Shown here piece by piece: positions 26,709-35,605 of a stretch of DNA of 64,000 nt (position 1 is the stretch's first letter; every line of letters starts with the position of its first letter). A model generated the notes under the pieces. It was not told the origin of the DNA and did not search any database. It worked only from the letters and a program-made list of their open reading frames with translations. The position numbers and the translations under genes were made by a program. The DNA lies in NCBI GenBank assembly GCA_019120175.1, contig DWVP01000014.1, positions 186,001 to 250,000 of the forward strand, written 5' to 3'. Origin of the DNA: Candidatus Corynebacterium faecigallinarum (GTDB taxonomy: Bacteria > Actinomycetota > Actinomycetes > Mycobacteriales > Mycobacteriaceae).

Positions 26709-28358
26709 TCAGTCCGTCTGCTTCGAGGTGGTGTCGCCACCCGGCTTGTCGGAGTCTCCGTCATCGGGCTTCTCAGCCTCGTCCGACGTGTCTGATTTAT
26801 CGGGGTCAGGCAGCAGCGGGGCGAGGAAGCGGCTGAAGGGCTTTGCGTCACCCTTCTCGTCCTCCATCAGGGAGCGACGCCAGTTCTGCCAGCGCTCCGC
26901 CGCCTGCTCCCGTTGTGCCCCGGTGTTCTTCCCCGCGGTGGTGGCGAACTTGATGTCACTGGAGTGCTTCTCTCCGGTGGCCAGGTCGGTGAGGTCTCCG
27001 ATGTACCGGAAGATCTCGATGACCACTGCGGCGACCGGGACAGCGAGGAAGGCTCCGATGATGCCGTAGAGACCGCTACCGACGATCACCGACAACAGCA
27101 CGATGACCGCGTGCATCTTCATCGCCTTGGCCTGCAGTACCGGCTGCAGGATATTGCCTTCGAGCTGCTGGACGGCGAGCACGACACCCAGGACGATCAG
27201 GGCGGTGGTGAAGCCGTTGGCGACCAGGGCCACCAGCACCGCCAGTGCACCGGCGGTGAAGGCGCCGACGATCGGGATGAAGCCACCGAAGAAGGTGATG
27301 ATCGCCAGTGGTCCAGCCAGGGGGACACCGAGGATGACCAGGCCTAGTCCGATGAAGAAGGCGTCGATGAAGCTCACGATGGCCTGGGTGCGGATGAATC
27401 CGCCGAGGGTGTTCCAGCACCTGGTCAGGACCTCGGTGAGGTGCCAGCCGACCCGGCGACCGGTGATCCGGCGGACCATGGGGAGGAATTTCTCGCCGTC
27501 CTTGAGGAAGAAGAAGATCAGCACCAGCATCACGAACAAGGTGATCAGGGCCGAGGTGATGGCGGAGACACCGGTGACGGCGGTCTGGGTGATCTGGGAA
27601 GACTGGTCCTGCAGCCAGGATGTTGCCTGATCAAGCATGTTGTCGAGCTGGTCGCTCTGCAGGTTCAGCGGTGGACCGGCGACCCAGTCGAGGATTGTCT
27701 GGACGCCTTGGGTACCGCTTTCGACGAGCTCCGGTATCTGCTTGCTGACACTCGGCGCGATGGCGGCGATGATTCCGATGAAGGCACCGGCGAAGCCGAT
27801 AATCGTCAGCAGCACCGCCAGGGCATTGGGAACACGCCACTTGCGGAGTTGGCGGGTGAGCGGCCACAGCACGGTGCAGACGATGATCGCCAGCAGGAGG
27901 GGGAGGATACCGGCCCAGAGTTGGGAGGCGACGAAGCCGGCTACCCAGAGGCCGGCGGCGATGACGAGGAAGCGCAGACTCCAACCGGCCGCCCAGCGGG
28001 CGGAGGTGCCGATGACCTCGGCACGGTCCCGCTGCTCGTCACCGGGACCGACTTCTTTATCTGACTGCAGGACCGAGGACTGGTCATCCGGGACCTCCAG
28101 CGACGGGTCATTCTCCAGTCGGAGAGAGTCGGATGCGGGTTCCTGGTCGGTGACAGGACGCTCATCGGGCAGAGGCAGCGACACCTCGGGGTCCATACGG
28201 CCGGACCCCATGAGGATGTCCGCGAAGTCCCGGCCGTCCACGACGTCGCGCGGGTCGGGACCGCCGGGGCTGGCCTTGCGGTTGCTCCGGGCAGGACGGC
28301 CGGACTGGTCCGGGGTGCCGTCGGTGGGGTTCACTGAATCACTGCTCACCCGCTCCAT
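26709..28358 (-). CDS. AI-2E (YdiK/TqsA) family transporter
   Basis: 549 residues. A hydrophilic N-terminal region of about 115 residues rich in Asp, Pro and Ser precedes a membrane domain with some eight helices; the family blocks 'RRITGRRVGWHLTEVLTRCWNTLGGFIRTQAIVSFIDAFFIGLGLVILGVPLAGPLAIITFFGGFIPIVGAF' (in shorter pieces typical of UPF0118) and 'EGNILQPVLQAKAMKMHAVIVLLSV' are clear. Family members export small molecules or ions; substrate unknown. The C-terminal 80 residues are cytosolic and charged. ATG 28358 is listed; GTG 28349 is a good alternative because CACAAT stands seven bases before it. Confidence 0.82.
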   Translation of the reverse strand: MERVSSDSVNPTDGTPDQSGRPARSNRKASPGGPDPRDVVDGRDFADILMGSGRMDPEVSLPLPDERPVTDQEPASDSLRLENDPSLEVPDDQSSVLQSDKEVGPGDEQRDRAEVIGTSARWAAGWSLRFLVIAAGLWVAGFVASQLWAGILPLLLAIIVCTVLWPLTRQLRKWRVPNALAVLLTIIGFAGAFIGIIAAIAPSVSKQIPELVESGTQGVQTILDWVAGPPLNLQSDQLDNMLDQATSWLQDQSSQITQTAVTGVSAITSALITLFVMLVLIFFFLKDGEKFLPMVRRITGRRVGWHLTEVLTRCWNTLGGFIRTQAIVSFIDAFFIGLGLVILGVPLAGPLAIITFFGGFIPIVGAFTAGALAVLVALVANGFTTALIVLGVVLAVQQLEGNILQPVLQAKAMKMHAVIVLLSVIVGSGLYGIIGAFLAVPVAAVVIEIFRYIGDLTDLATGEKHSSDIKFATTAGKNTGAQREQAAERWQNWRRSLMEDEKGDAKPFSRFLAPLLPDPDKSDTSDEAEKPDDGDSDKPGGDTTSKQTD

Positions 28359-28415
28359 TGTGCCCTATAAGTGGCACGATCGGCAGGGTTGTGACGGAGA
28401 GCCGTGCGAATAGGG

Positions 28416-28595
28416 TCAGTTCGCGTGACGGTTCGGGACACGCAGCAGCAGCGATTCGTCGTCGGTGCCCGGCAGAGTGCCCAGATCGCCGGTCTCTTCG
28501 TCGATCTTGCCGCGCAGTCCGAGGATCGCCAGGACGAGGCCACCCCAGATCACGAGGATGAACAGGATCAGCATGATGATGGCGCCAGTGCTCAT
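28416..28595 (-). CDS. metS: MetS, small subunit of the methionine/alanine importer
   Basis: 59 residues: MSTGAIIMLILFILVIWGGL then 'VLAILGLRGKIDEETG' and a polar tail ending RVPNRHAN. A single transmembrane helix with a short acidic tail is what is known of corynebacterial MetS, which is required by MetP for uptake of methionine and alanine. The ATG overlaps the metP stop by four bases (ATGA), so it is translated together with metP. It is shorter than 60 residues and easily missed. No other small gene is evident here. Confidence 0.88.
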   Translation of the reverse strand: MSTGAIIMLILFILVIWGGLVLAILGLRGKIDEETGDLGTLPGTDDESLLLRVPNRHAN

Positions 28596-30268
28596 GACCG
28601 GTCACTCTCCTTCTGTGAGGTCTGGCCGGCTGCGGCACCGACGGTGAACTGGTTGGGGGCCTTGGTGTCTCGGGTGCCGACCGGCACACCGAAGTCGGAG
28701 CCCGGGACGCCGTCGAGAACGGCGGTGGCGCGGTACTTCACGGAGACGAGGATGATGCCGATGATGGCGACGATGATCAGTACCGACCAGCCCCAGGTGA
28801 GTACCTGGCCGGAGGTGTAGTCGCCGTAGCCGTCCTTGATCAGGTTGATCAGCTCCTGGACCAGGGTGTACACCAGCACGATCGGGGTGATGATGAAGGC
28901 GCAGGTCTTCCAGATCGCCCCGACCTTGAACGAGGAGACTGCGTTGAGGTGTCGCTGCATCTCGGCGGTGCGTCGCAGTACGTAGGCGATGACGACGGTG
29001 GCGAGGATGGCGCAGAAGACGATGCCGATGTTGTTGGTGAACTTGTCCACGATGTCGACGGCCATCAGGCCGGTGGAGGTGGAGAAGATCACGCAGGAGA
29101 CGATCGCCATGGGCACACCGACCAGGATGGCGACGCGCTGACGAGGCACGCTGATCTTGTCCGCGACGGCGGAGATGACGACCTCGATGATGGAGATCAG
29201 CGAGGTGATGCCGGCGATGAAGAGGCTGCCGAAGAAGAGCACACCGAACAGTCCGCCGGCGGGCATTTCGTTGATGATCGCCGGGAACGCCATGAAGGAA
29301 AGCCCGATGCCGGATTCGGCGACCTCGTCGACCGGGACACTCTGCTGGACGGCCATGAAGCCGAGGGCGGCGAAGACGCCGATACCGGCCAGGACCTCGA
29401 AGGCGGAGTTCGCGAAGCCGGTGACCAGGCCCGTGGCGGTCAGGTTGGTCCGCGGCTTGAGGTAGGAGGCGTAGGTGATCATGATGCCGAAGCCGATGGA
29501 CAGGGAGAAGAAGATCTGTCCGTAGGCCGCGATCCACACACTCGAATCAGTCAGTGCGGACCAGTCAGGGGAGAACAAGGCATCCAACCCGGTGGCTGCA
29601 CCGTCGAGGAACAGGGCGCGGATGACAAGGATGATGAAGAGGACCACCAGAATGGGGATGAAGATCATGCCCACCCGGCCGATACCGGCCGAGACGTTGA
29701 GTGCGAGCACGGCGATGGCGATGACCCACACGACGATCATGGCGATGAGAATCGGCCAGACGACGTTTCCGGAGAACAGACCCCCGTCGCCGAGCTGGTC
29801 GGACTCCAGGAAGTCGTTGGCGAAGTAGGACGACGGGTCGTCGCCCCAGCCCTTGTTGAAGGACTTGAAGATGTAGAGGCCGGCCCAGGCGAGGATGACC
29901 GCGTAGTACAGGCCGATGAATGCGGCGACACCAGTCTGGAACCAGCCGATGATCTCGGCCTTGGGGTGCAGCCGACGGAAAACCATCGGAGCCGACCCGC
30001 GGAAACGGTGTCCCAGGCCGAAGAACAGCCAGAGCAGCGGAATGCCCGCAGTCAGCAGGGCGAAGAGGTAAGGAATCAGGAAGGCGCCGCCGCCGGATTC
30101 ATAGGCGACGTAGGGGAAGCGCCAGATGTTGCCGAGGCCGACGGCAGAGCCGATGGCAGCGAAGATGAACAGCATCCGCGAGTTGAATGCGTCGCGGTTG
30201 ACTTTCGCATCCTTGCCGTCGGCAGCAGCAGCCGGTGTGTTCTGACCGGCGGGAGCGTCTGCGGACAT
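28592..30268 (-). CDS. metP: MetP, sodium-dependent methionine/alanine symporter (NSS family)
   Basis: 558 residues, about 12 transmembrane helices. The NSS signature is at the N-terminus: 'RMLFIFAAIGSAVGLGNIWRFPYVAYESGGGAFLIPYL' in TM1-TM2, with the Na+/substrate-site residues of the unwound TM1. 'GIMITYASYLKPRTNLT' and 'FFGSLFIAGITSLISIIEVV' match TM6 and TM8 regions. The small partner metS directly follows with a four-base overlap, which identifies the pair as MetPS rather than a generic NSS porter. Upstream AAGGAGGACACAC-type sequence (complement) provides a ribosome site. Confidence 0.9.
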   Translation of the reverse strand: MSADAPAGQNTPAAAADGKDAKVNRDAFNSRMLFIFAAIGSAVGLGNIWRFPYVAYESGGGAFLIPYLFALLTAGIPLLWLFFGLGHRFRGSAPMVFRRLHPKAEIIGWFQTGVAAFIGLYYAVILAWAGLYIFKSFNKGWGDDPSSYFANDFLESDQLGDGGLFSGNVVWPILIAMIVVWVIAIAVLALNVSAGIGRVGMIFIPILVVLFIILVIRALFLDGAATGLDALFSPDWSALTDSSVWIAAYGQIFFSLSIGFGIMITYASYLKPRTNLTATGLVTGFANSAFEVLAGIGVFAALGFMAVQQSVPVDEVAESGIGLSFMAFPAIINEMPAGGLFGVLFFGSLFIAGITSLISIIEVVISAVADKISVPRQRVAILVGVPMAIVSCVIFSTSTGLMAVDIVDKFTNNIGIVFCAILATVVIAYVLRRTAEMQRHLNAVSSFKVGAIWKTCAFIITPIVLVYTLVQELINLIKDGYGDYTSGQVLTWGWSVLIIVAIIGIILVSVKYRATAVLDGVPGSDFGVPVGTRDTKAPNQFTVGAAAGQTSQKESDRS

Positions 30269-30414
30269 GTGTGTCCTCCAAGAAGGTTCACTTGAAACGA
30301 GTATGGAAAGTGCTAATCGTAGCTGCCAGTGAACTGCCAGGAAAGACCCGGTGTGCCCGTAGCCTCAGAGGGGGTGGCGTGGTTGTTCGATGAGGAGACG
30401 TTAGGATGGGGTCC

Positions 30415-31500
30415 GTGACCCTTACTCTCGGAATCGTCGGCTTGCCCAACGTTGGCAAGTCCACCCTGTTCAATGCCCTGACCCGTAACGATGTCCTCGC
30501 GGCGAACTACCCGTTCGCCACCATCGAGCCCAACGTGGGCCTGGTGGAGTTGCCGGACACCCGCCTGGACCGTCTGGCGGAGATCTTCACCTCCGAGCGG
30601 ATCCTGCCGGCGACGGTGTCCTTCGTCGACATCGCCGGCATCGTCAAGGGTGCCTCCGAGGGTGAGGGGATGGGCAACGCCTTTCTGGCGAACATTCGCG
30701 AGGCGGACGCGATCTGTCAGGTCGTCCGTGCTTTCTCCAATGACGACGTGATCCACGTCGACGGCCGCGTTGACCCGGCGTCCGATATCTCGGTGATCGA
30801 GACCGAGCTGATCCTCGCCGACCTGCAGACCGTGGAGAAGGCGGTGCCGCGTCTGGAGAAGGAGGGGCGTAAGGACCGCGACAAGGCGGACCAGGCGACC
30901 GCCGCCAAGCACGCCCAACAGATCCTGGAGGACGGTCGCACACTGTACGCCGCCTCGGTCTCCGGCGAATTCGACCTGGCTGGGGTGCGAGAGCTGCACC
31001 TGATGACCGCCAAGCCCTTCCTGTACGTCTTCAACTCCGACGAGGCCGTGCTCACCGACGAGGCTCGCAAGAACGAGTTGCGCGCCCTGGTCGCCCCGGC
31101 CGACTGTGTCTTCCTCGATGCGGAGACCGAGGCAGAGCTGCTGGAGCTGGACGATGAGGAGGCCGCGGAGCTGCTGGCCTCGGTCGGTCAGGACGAGCCG
31201 GGCCTGCAGACCCTGGCGAAAGCTGGTTTCGCCACCCTCGGCCTGCAGACCTACCTGACGGCCGGCCCGAAGGAGGCCCGCGCCTGGACGATCCCGCAGG
31301 GTGCGACCGCCCCGCAGGCCGCCGGTGTCATCCACACCGACTTCGAGCGCGGCTTCATCAAGGCCGAGATCGTCAGCTTCGCCGACCTGGACGAGTACGG
31401 CACCATGGTCGAGGCCCGTAACCACGGCAAGGTCCGCCAGGAGGGCAAGGAGTACGTCATGGCTGACGGCGACGTCGTGGAGTTCAAGTTCAACGTGTGA
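30415..31500 (+). CDS. ychF: redox-regulated ATPase YchF (Obg family)
   Basis: 361 residues. YchF is an Obg-like P-loop protein that hydrolyses ATP and binds ribosomes; it modulates stress responses. G1 is GLPNVGKST, followed by 'YPFATIEPNVG', 'FVDIAGIVKGASEGEGMGN' (G3) and the C-terminal TGS domain ('TYLTAGPKEARAWTIPQGATAPQAAGVIHTDFERGFIKAEI'). GTG 30415 gives a protein starting MTLTLGIVG, as in relatives, and a TAGGAT -10 (30402-30407) lies seven bases upstream; the ATG at 30406 overlaps that box and is rejected. Confidence 0.95.
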   Translation: MTLTLGIVGLPNVGKSTLFNALTRNDVLAANYPFATIEPNVGLVELPDTRLDRLAEIFTSERILPATVSFVDIAGIVKGASEGEGMGNAFLANIREADAICQVVRAFSNDDVIHVDGRVDPASDISVIETELILADLQTVEKAVPRLEKEGRKDRDKADQATAAKHAQQILEDGRTLYAASVSGEFDLAGVRELHLMTAKPFLYVFNSDEAVLTDEARKNELRALVAPADCVFLDAETEAELLELDDEEAAELLASVGQDEPGLQTLAKAGFATLGLQTYLTAGPKEARAWTIPQGATAPQAAGVIHTDFERGFIKAEIVSFADLDEYGTMVEARNHGKVRQEGKEYVMADGDVVEFKFNV

Positions 31501-32175
31501 TCCCGAAGAAGCACTCCGTCCGGCTGGTCGATATCCCCCCTGGGATCGCAGGTCACCTGATGACCGTCGCCCAGCGGGTTGCGCAGGGGCTGAAAGACTC
31601 TGACGATCCCTCGGTTCCGGGACGACGGTTTCACGATTGGGGCGGTCGGACAAAAGAGGCACAGTGGTCCCCAGGGCACCACACTCCGGGCGACGTAGGT
31701 CCCGACGGTGGCCGATCAGCCGCTGGGCGTGAACAGGTCGCACCAACCGGTCAACAGTATGGCGGGGAAGACGGTCACCAGCCCGACGCCGATCTGGGTT
31801 GTCGTCTGGCGGAGCAGACTCCGCCGCCTTACCCTTCCGCCGCCCTGCCACCGGGGTGGGCGGACAGGGTCGGTCCGTGGGGGGCGTGACGTTTACCACC
31901 CTCCCCGCGTGGTGGTGATTTTTCTCGCTGTGATACGGTTTCCTGTTCGCATGTATCGGGGGTACCCGTCATTGACGCAGTAATCCACTCTGACCTGGTT
32001 CGACTCTGCGTGGTGGGCGATGTCACCTGGTGGTTTCGAGGATTCTTCCCCGGATTGGTTCGTCGCGACACATTAGGTGAACTATGGTTGAAGTTTGATT
32101 GAAGGCAGGGTAAAGGTACTAGTCATCGCAGTATCTCACTGCATGTTGGTGCTGTCCGCGTCCGCTTGGCGCGGC
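31501..32175. other. 675-bp non-coding stretch at the end of the first core block
   Basis: No gene with family resemblance could be read in either direction. A minus-strand frame around 31713-31810 encodes a short hydrophobic piece (GVGLVTVFPAILLTGWCDLF) without a start codon; it may be a remnant or chance. A possible promoter TATGGT (32083-32088) precedes the next gene. Base composition drops in AT-richer patches around 31915-32110. Confidence 0.4.
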
Positions 32176-33864
32176 ATGGGAAAGGTGTTGGATTCATTGT
32201 CGAGTTCTCGCATGGGTAAGACGAAGCGCGTGGGTTCCGTCCTGGGCAAGGTCATGGTGTACGTGCTGATCTGGCTGGGCATCACGCTGCTGTTCGCCGG
32301 CATCGGCATCCACATCTTCTGGGGTTCGATCTCGGTCGACCAGATGATGATGAACCTGGTCGCCGCCCAGGCAGACGGCGGTGGCGGTGCACTGGTGTGG
32401 ATCGGCATCTTCGGCTTCGGTGTGGCCCCGGTCGCACTCACCCTGCTGATCGCGTATCTGCGTCACCGGTACGTGCGGGGAGTGCACCGGAAGCATGCTG
32501 CAAAGGTCGAAGCAGCTGAAACATCTGACGCGACTGAGCTGGCAGAAGCAGCCCAGGTTGTCGAGTCGAGTACGGCAGCGGAATCCGACAAGTCCGGTGA
32601 GGCCTTCCAGCTTCCCAAGGTGCCACGTATGTCCAAGGTCGTCCCGGCGCTTACCGTGACTGCTCTCGTCGTTGGCGGCGCCACGGCCTTCGGTTCCTCC
32701 GTGCACGTCACCGAGTACATCCGTGCGTCCAACTCCGACTACACCATGGACGAGTACTACAAGGCCCCTGTGGTCGCTGACTCCTCGGAGAAGCGAAACA
32801 TTGTCCTGATCTACCTGGAGTCCGGCGAGGAGACGCTCACCGATACCGAGCTCTTCGAGAAGGACGCCTTCGAGCCGCTGAAGAACGTCACCCGTGAAGA
32901 GGACGGCTGGTCCAGTGTCGCCGACCTCCAGCAGTACGAGGGCGGCGGTTGGACCATGGCCGGCATCTCCGGCACCCAGTGCGGTGTGCCGCTGAAGGGC
33001 AACGGTTTGCTCAACGGTAAGTCCGGCTTCAACGCCCTCGGTGAGGTGGACGACTACCTCGGTGGGTTGACCTGCATGGGTGACATCCTCAAGGACGAGG
33101 GCTACCACCAGGTCTTCATGGGTGGTGCCATGGGCTCGTTCGCGTCCAAGGACACTTTCCTGTACTCCCACGGCTACGACGAGAGCTACGGACTGGAGCA
33201 CTGGCGCGAGCAGAATGAGCCCGAAGACCAGATCCGCCCCGACTGGGGCCTCAGCGACCAGCGTCTGATGGCCAACGCCAAGAACAAGGTCGACGAGCTC
33301 CACGCACAGTCCCAGGAGACCGGTCAGCCCTTCAACCTCTCCCTGCTGACCGTGGACACCCACGAGCCGGTCCACATCCACCCGTACTGCGACGTGGACA
33401 CCGAGGAAGAAGTCACCTCGATGTTCCAGTGCTCGCAGGAGCAGGTCGCTGATTTCGTCAACTACATGGACTCCCAGGGGTACCTGGAGGACACCGCCGT
33501 GGTGATGATGGGTGATCACCTCAAGCACATGGGTGCCAGCAACGCTTTCCACGAGCAGCTCGACGATCACCCGAACCGCACCATCTTCAATCGTTTCTGG
33601 ATCCCCGGTAACGACCCGCGGCACGCCACGATGCGTCCCGGTGTCGACCAGATGAGCATGATGCCGACCATTCTGGAGGCTGCCGGCATCAGGATGAAGA
33701 ACGACCAGGCTGGCCTGGGTGTCTCCGCCTTTGACTCGGTGATCCCCGAGGGCTCCGCTCAGGCACTGTCCCCGGAAGCCTACGAGGACCTCATGAAGTC
33801 CCGCTCCGCAGAATTCTACGAACAGGCCTGGGAGGGCCAGGAACTCGAGAAGTTGGAGAAGTAG
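32176..33864 (+). CDS. phosphoglycerol transferase-like membrane protein (LTA synthase/OpgB sulfatase fold)
   Basis: 562 residues. Two N-terminal helices (about 20-45 and 68-95), a charged linker, a third helix near 165-185, then an extracytoplasmic alkaline-phosphatase/sulfatase-fold domain: 'NIVLIYLESGEETL', 'GGWTMAGISGTQCGVPL' with putative nucleophile Thr260, 'LLTVDTHEPVH' and 'VVMMGDHLKHM'. The TMAG-SQCG-like block resembles OpgB/MdoB phosphoglycerol transferase I more than Staphylococcus LtaS. Corynebacteria lack classical LTA, so the acceptor is probably another envelope glycan; inference. The start is uncertain: TTG 32095, ATG 32143, ATG 32176 and ATG 32212 are all in frame and none has a good ribosome site. 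Confidence 0.8.
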   Translation: MGKVLDSLSSSRMGKTKRVGSVLGKVMVYVLIWLGITLLFAGIGIHIFWGSISVDQMMMNLVAAQADGGGGALVWIGIFGFGVAPVALTLLIAYLRHRYVRGVHRKHAAKVEAAETSDATELAEAAQVVESSTAAESDKSGEAFQLPKVPRMSKVVPALTVTALVVGGATAFGSSVHVTEYIRASNSDYTMDEYYKAPVVADSSEKRNIVLIYLESGEETLTDTELFEKDAFEPLKNVTREEDGWSSVADLQQYEGGGWTMAGISGTQCGVPLKGNGLLNGKSGFNALGEVDDYLGGLTCMGDILKDEGYHQVFMGGAMGSFASKDTFLYSHGYDESYGLEHWREQNEPEDQIRPDWGLSDQRLMANAKNKVDELHAQSQETGQPFNLSLLTVDTHEPVHIHPYCDVDTEEEVTSMFQCSQEQVADFVNYMDSQGYLEDTAVVMMGDHLKHMGASNAFHEQLDDHPNRTIFNRFWIPGNDPRHATMRPGVDQMSMMPTILEAAGIRMKNDQAGLGVSAFDSVIPEGSAQALSPEAYEDLMKSRSAEFYEQAWEGQELEKLEK

Positions 33865-33943
33865 CCGACGACGGCGCTTTCCACCCCACTTGAGGTTCCT
33901 GCGCAATCCGGGACCCGGACAACCAGTCGACACAGACAAAACC

Positions 33944-34291
33944 GTGACAGAGCGAACCGAGCCAGCCCAGCACGTAGATCGTGAACCGACCACCGCTGAG
34001 GAGCTGATGCGCTCCCGCTTCGAGGCTTTCCGTGGTAGGGACGTCGACTGGTTGTTGCGTACCTGGCACCCCTCGACGCGTCCTGAGGAGCTCGACCTCA
34101 CGGGAAACCCCCGGTGGCGCGGTCTGCAGATCGTGGACACCCTGGACGGGGGACCGGGCCACGAGACCGGAATCGTAGAATTCCGTGCCACCTACCTCAC
34201 CGCCGACGGTATACTCGGCGTCCAGCACGAGCGCTCACGTTTCGTGCGCGACGCTGGGCGCTGGTACTACGTTGACGGTGAGGTTCACTGA
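33944..34291 (+). CDS. YchJ-like (UPF0225) protein lacking the SEC-C motif
   Basis: 115 residues. 'PTTAEELMRSRFEAFRGRDVDWLLRTWHPSTRPEELDL', 'RWRGLQIVDTLDGGPGHETGIVEFRATY' and 'RWYYVDGEVH' correspond to the NTF2-like core of YchJ/UPF0225 proteins. The usual N-terminal zinc-binding CxCGSG...CC (SEC-C) segment is absent; no cysteine-rich stretch exists upstream in this frame. GTG 33944 is selected because the only earlier start is a TTG at 33890. The next gene begins on the last base of the stop codon, so the two are co-translated. Confidence 0.72.
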   Translation: MTERTEPAQHVDREPTTAEELMRSRFEAFRGRDVDWLLRTWHPSTRPEELDLTGNPRWRGLQIVDTLDGGPGHETGIVEFRATYLTADGILGVQHERSRFVRDAGRWYYVDGEVH

Positions 34292-34641
34292 TGACCGAGC
34301 ACAAGATCTTCTCGATGGCCTGGGGCAGGCTGTACCCGAACTGGGTCGCCAAGGCGGAGCGCAAAGGGAGGACCGCTGCGGAGGTCGAGGAGATCTTCTG
34401 CTGGTTCAGCGGCCATACGGCTTCCAGTCTCGCTGAGACGCTGGACTCGGAGATGACGGTGGGGGAGGTACTCGAGACGATGCCGCATCCGAACCCGTCG
34501 CGGGAGCTGATTACCGGGGTGGTGTGCGGCGTCCGGGTCGAGGCGGTCGAGGATGGCCTCATGAGGGAGCTGCGTTACATCGACAAGCTCATCGACGAAC
34601 TGGCCAAAGGCAAGGACATGGAGAAGATTCTGCGCGGCTAG
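34291..34641 (+). CDS. DUF2200 family protein
   Basis: 116 residues. The sequence matches DUF2200: 'IFSMAWGRLYPNWVAKAERKGRTAAEVEEIFCWFSG', 'HPNPSRELITGVVCGVRVEAVEDGLMRELRYIDKLIDELAKGKDMEKILR'. Cytosolic, no catalytic motif recognised, function unknown. ATG overlaps the previous stop by one base. The stop codon TAG at 34639-34641 is completed by the first base of the IS element, so the insertion apparently set or replaced the end of the gene; the family core is nevertheless complete. Confidence 0.82.
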   Translation: MTEHKIFSMAWGRLYPNWVAKAERKGRTAAEVEEIFCWFSGHTASSLAETLDSEMTVGEVLETMPHPNPSRELITGVVCGVRVEAVEDGLMRELRYIDKLIDELAKGKDMEKILRG

Positions 34642-35605
34642 GACGTGTCTCCTCAAGGGGCCAGCTAGGCAACAATCGTCGACAGCACCGCAGCTGCCCG
34701 GTACACCACCGCCAGCTTGTCGTACCGGGTCGCCAACCCTCGCCACTGCTTGACCTTGCTGAACGCCCGCTCGACCACATTGCGGCCCTTATAGGCCTGC
34801 GCATCGAACGCCGGCGGCCTGCCACCGGCAGAGCCCTTGCTCTTCCGGCCGCGAACCTGGTCAGATTTCTCTGGAATGACTGTCTTGATCCCCCGACCGC
34901 GCAGGTAGTCCCTGGTTCCCCTCGACGGGTAAGCCCGGTCAGCGATCACCGCATCCGGGGTGGTGCGTGGCCTGCCTCCACCGACCCGGGGCACACGAAT
35001 GTCCTCGATGACCTCACGCAGCACCGCCCCGTCATTGCGTTGCCCACCGGTGACGACCAGTGACAGTGGTCGGCCAGCCCCGTCGACACCGACATGGATC
35101 TTGGTCGACAATCCACCCCGTGATCGGCCGATTCCGTGACCTGCTGGCTCAGACGGGCAGAACCCCAGTTTTGTGTAATTCGCCCGTGACCCCTGTGTGC
35201 TGCTCGACCCGGGGTGTGTTCGTGGCGTGCTGGTGGGCACGGTTGATCGTGGCGTCCACCGACACCGACCAGTCGATGTCACCGGCGGCATCGGCCTCAG
35301 CGAGGATCTTCCCGAGCACGGCGTCCCAGGTGCCGTCGGCGGCATACCGGGGTTGGTGTTCCCACACTGTCTGCCACGGGCCGAAGCATTCGGGCAGGTC
35401 ACGCCAGGCTATGCCCGTGCGGTACCGGTAGATGATGCCCTCGACGACTCGGCGGTTGTTGCGGAAATGTCGGCCCGTCTGCCCGCCGAGGACGACAGCA
35501 TCGGTTCGATGTAGGCCGATTGGGTGTCGGTGAACTGCTGGAAGCGGTTGGTGGCCATGTCTCCACGGTCACGTGTCGGACCGCTACCGTTTGGGAGACA
35601 CGCCC
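34641..35605 (-). mobile_element. IS5-family insertion sequence (IS427-like), about 965 bp
   Basis: Terminal inverted repeats GGACGTGTCTCCTCAA (34641-34656) and, on the opposite strand, GGGCGTGTCTCCCAAA (35590-35605) match at 13 of 16 positions. Flanks read ...GGCTA and TATCC..., compatible with a TA target duplication. Inside is a DDE transposase in three frames. It separates the intact DUF2200 gene from the truncated phage tail gene, so it probably inserted at or created the edge of the prophage remnant. Confidence 0.85.
34665..35558 (-). pseudogene. IS5-family transposase, frameshifted
   Basis: Read on the minus strand, the product starts MATNRFQQFTDTQSAYIEPM, then shifts frame near 35465 (a GGG where GGGG would restore frame) into 'RHFRNNRRVVEGIIYRYRTGIAW', continues as 'VWEHQPRYAADGTWDAVLGKILAEAD...WSVSVDATINRAH', ends at TGA near 35152, and resumes in a third frame as 'GIGRSRGGLSTKIHVGVDGAG...DAVIADRAY...NVVERAFSKVKQWRGLATRYDK'. 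The DDE residues are all present but in different frames. The second junction may be programmed frameshifting, which IS427-group elements use; the first looks like a real mutation, so the copy is probably inactive. Confidence 0.82.

Noticed and set aside
31713..31860. Hydrophobic minus-strand segment in the spacer after ychF
   Set aside because: Looks membrane-like for about 20 residues but lacks a start codon, ribosome site and family match; not enough to call a pseudogene.
30313..31899. 528-codon minus-strand frame over ychF
   Set aside because: Antisense shadow of ychF extended by chance through the following spacer; no family motif.
31829..32071. 80-codon minus-strand ORF and 130-codon plus-strand ORF 31497-31889
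   Set aside because: Low-complexity Arg/Pro/Gly-rich products, no ribosome site, the plus one starts within ychF.
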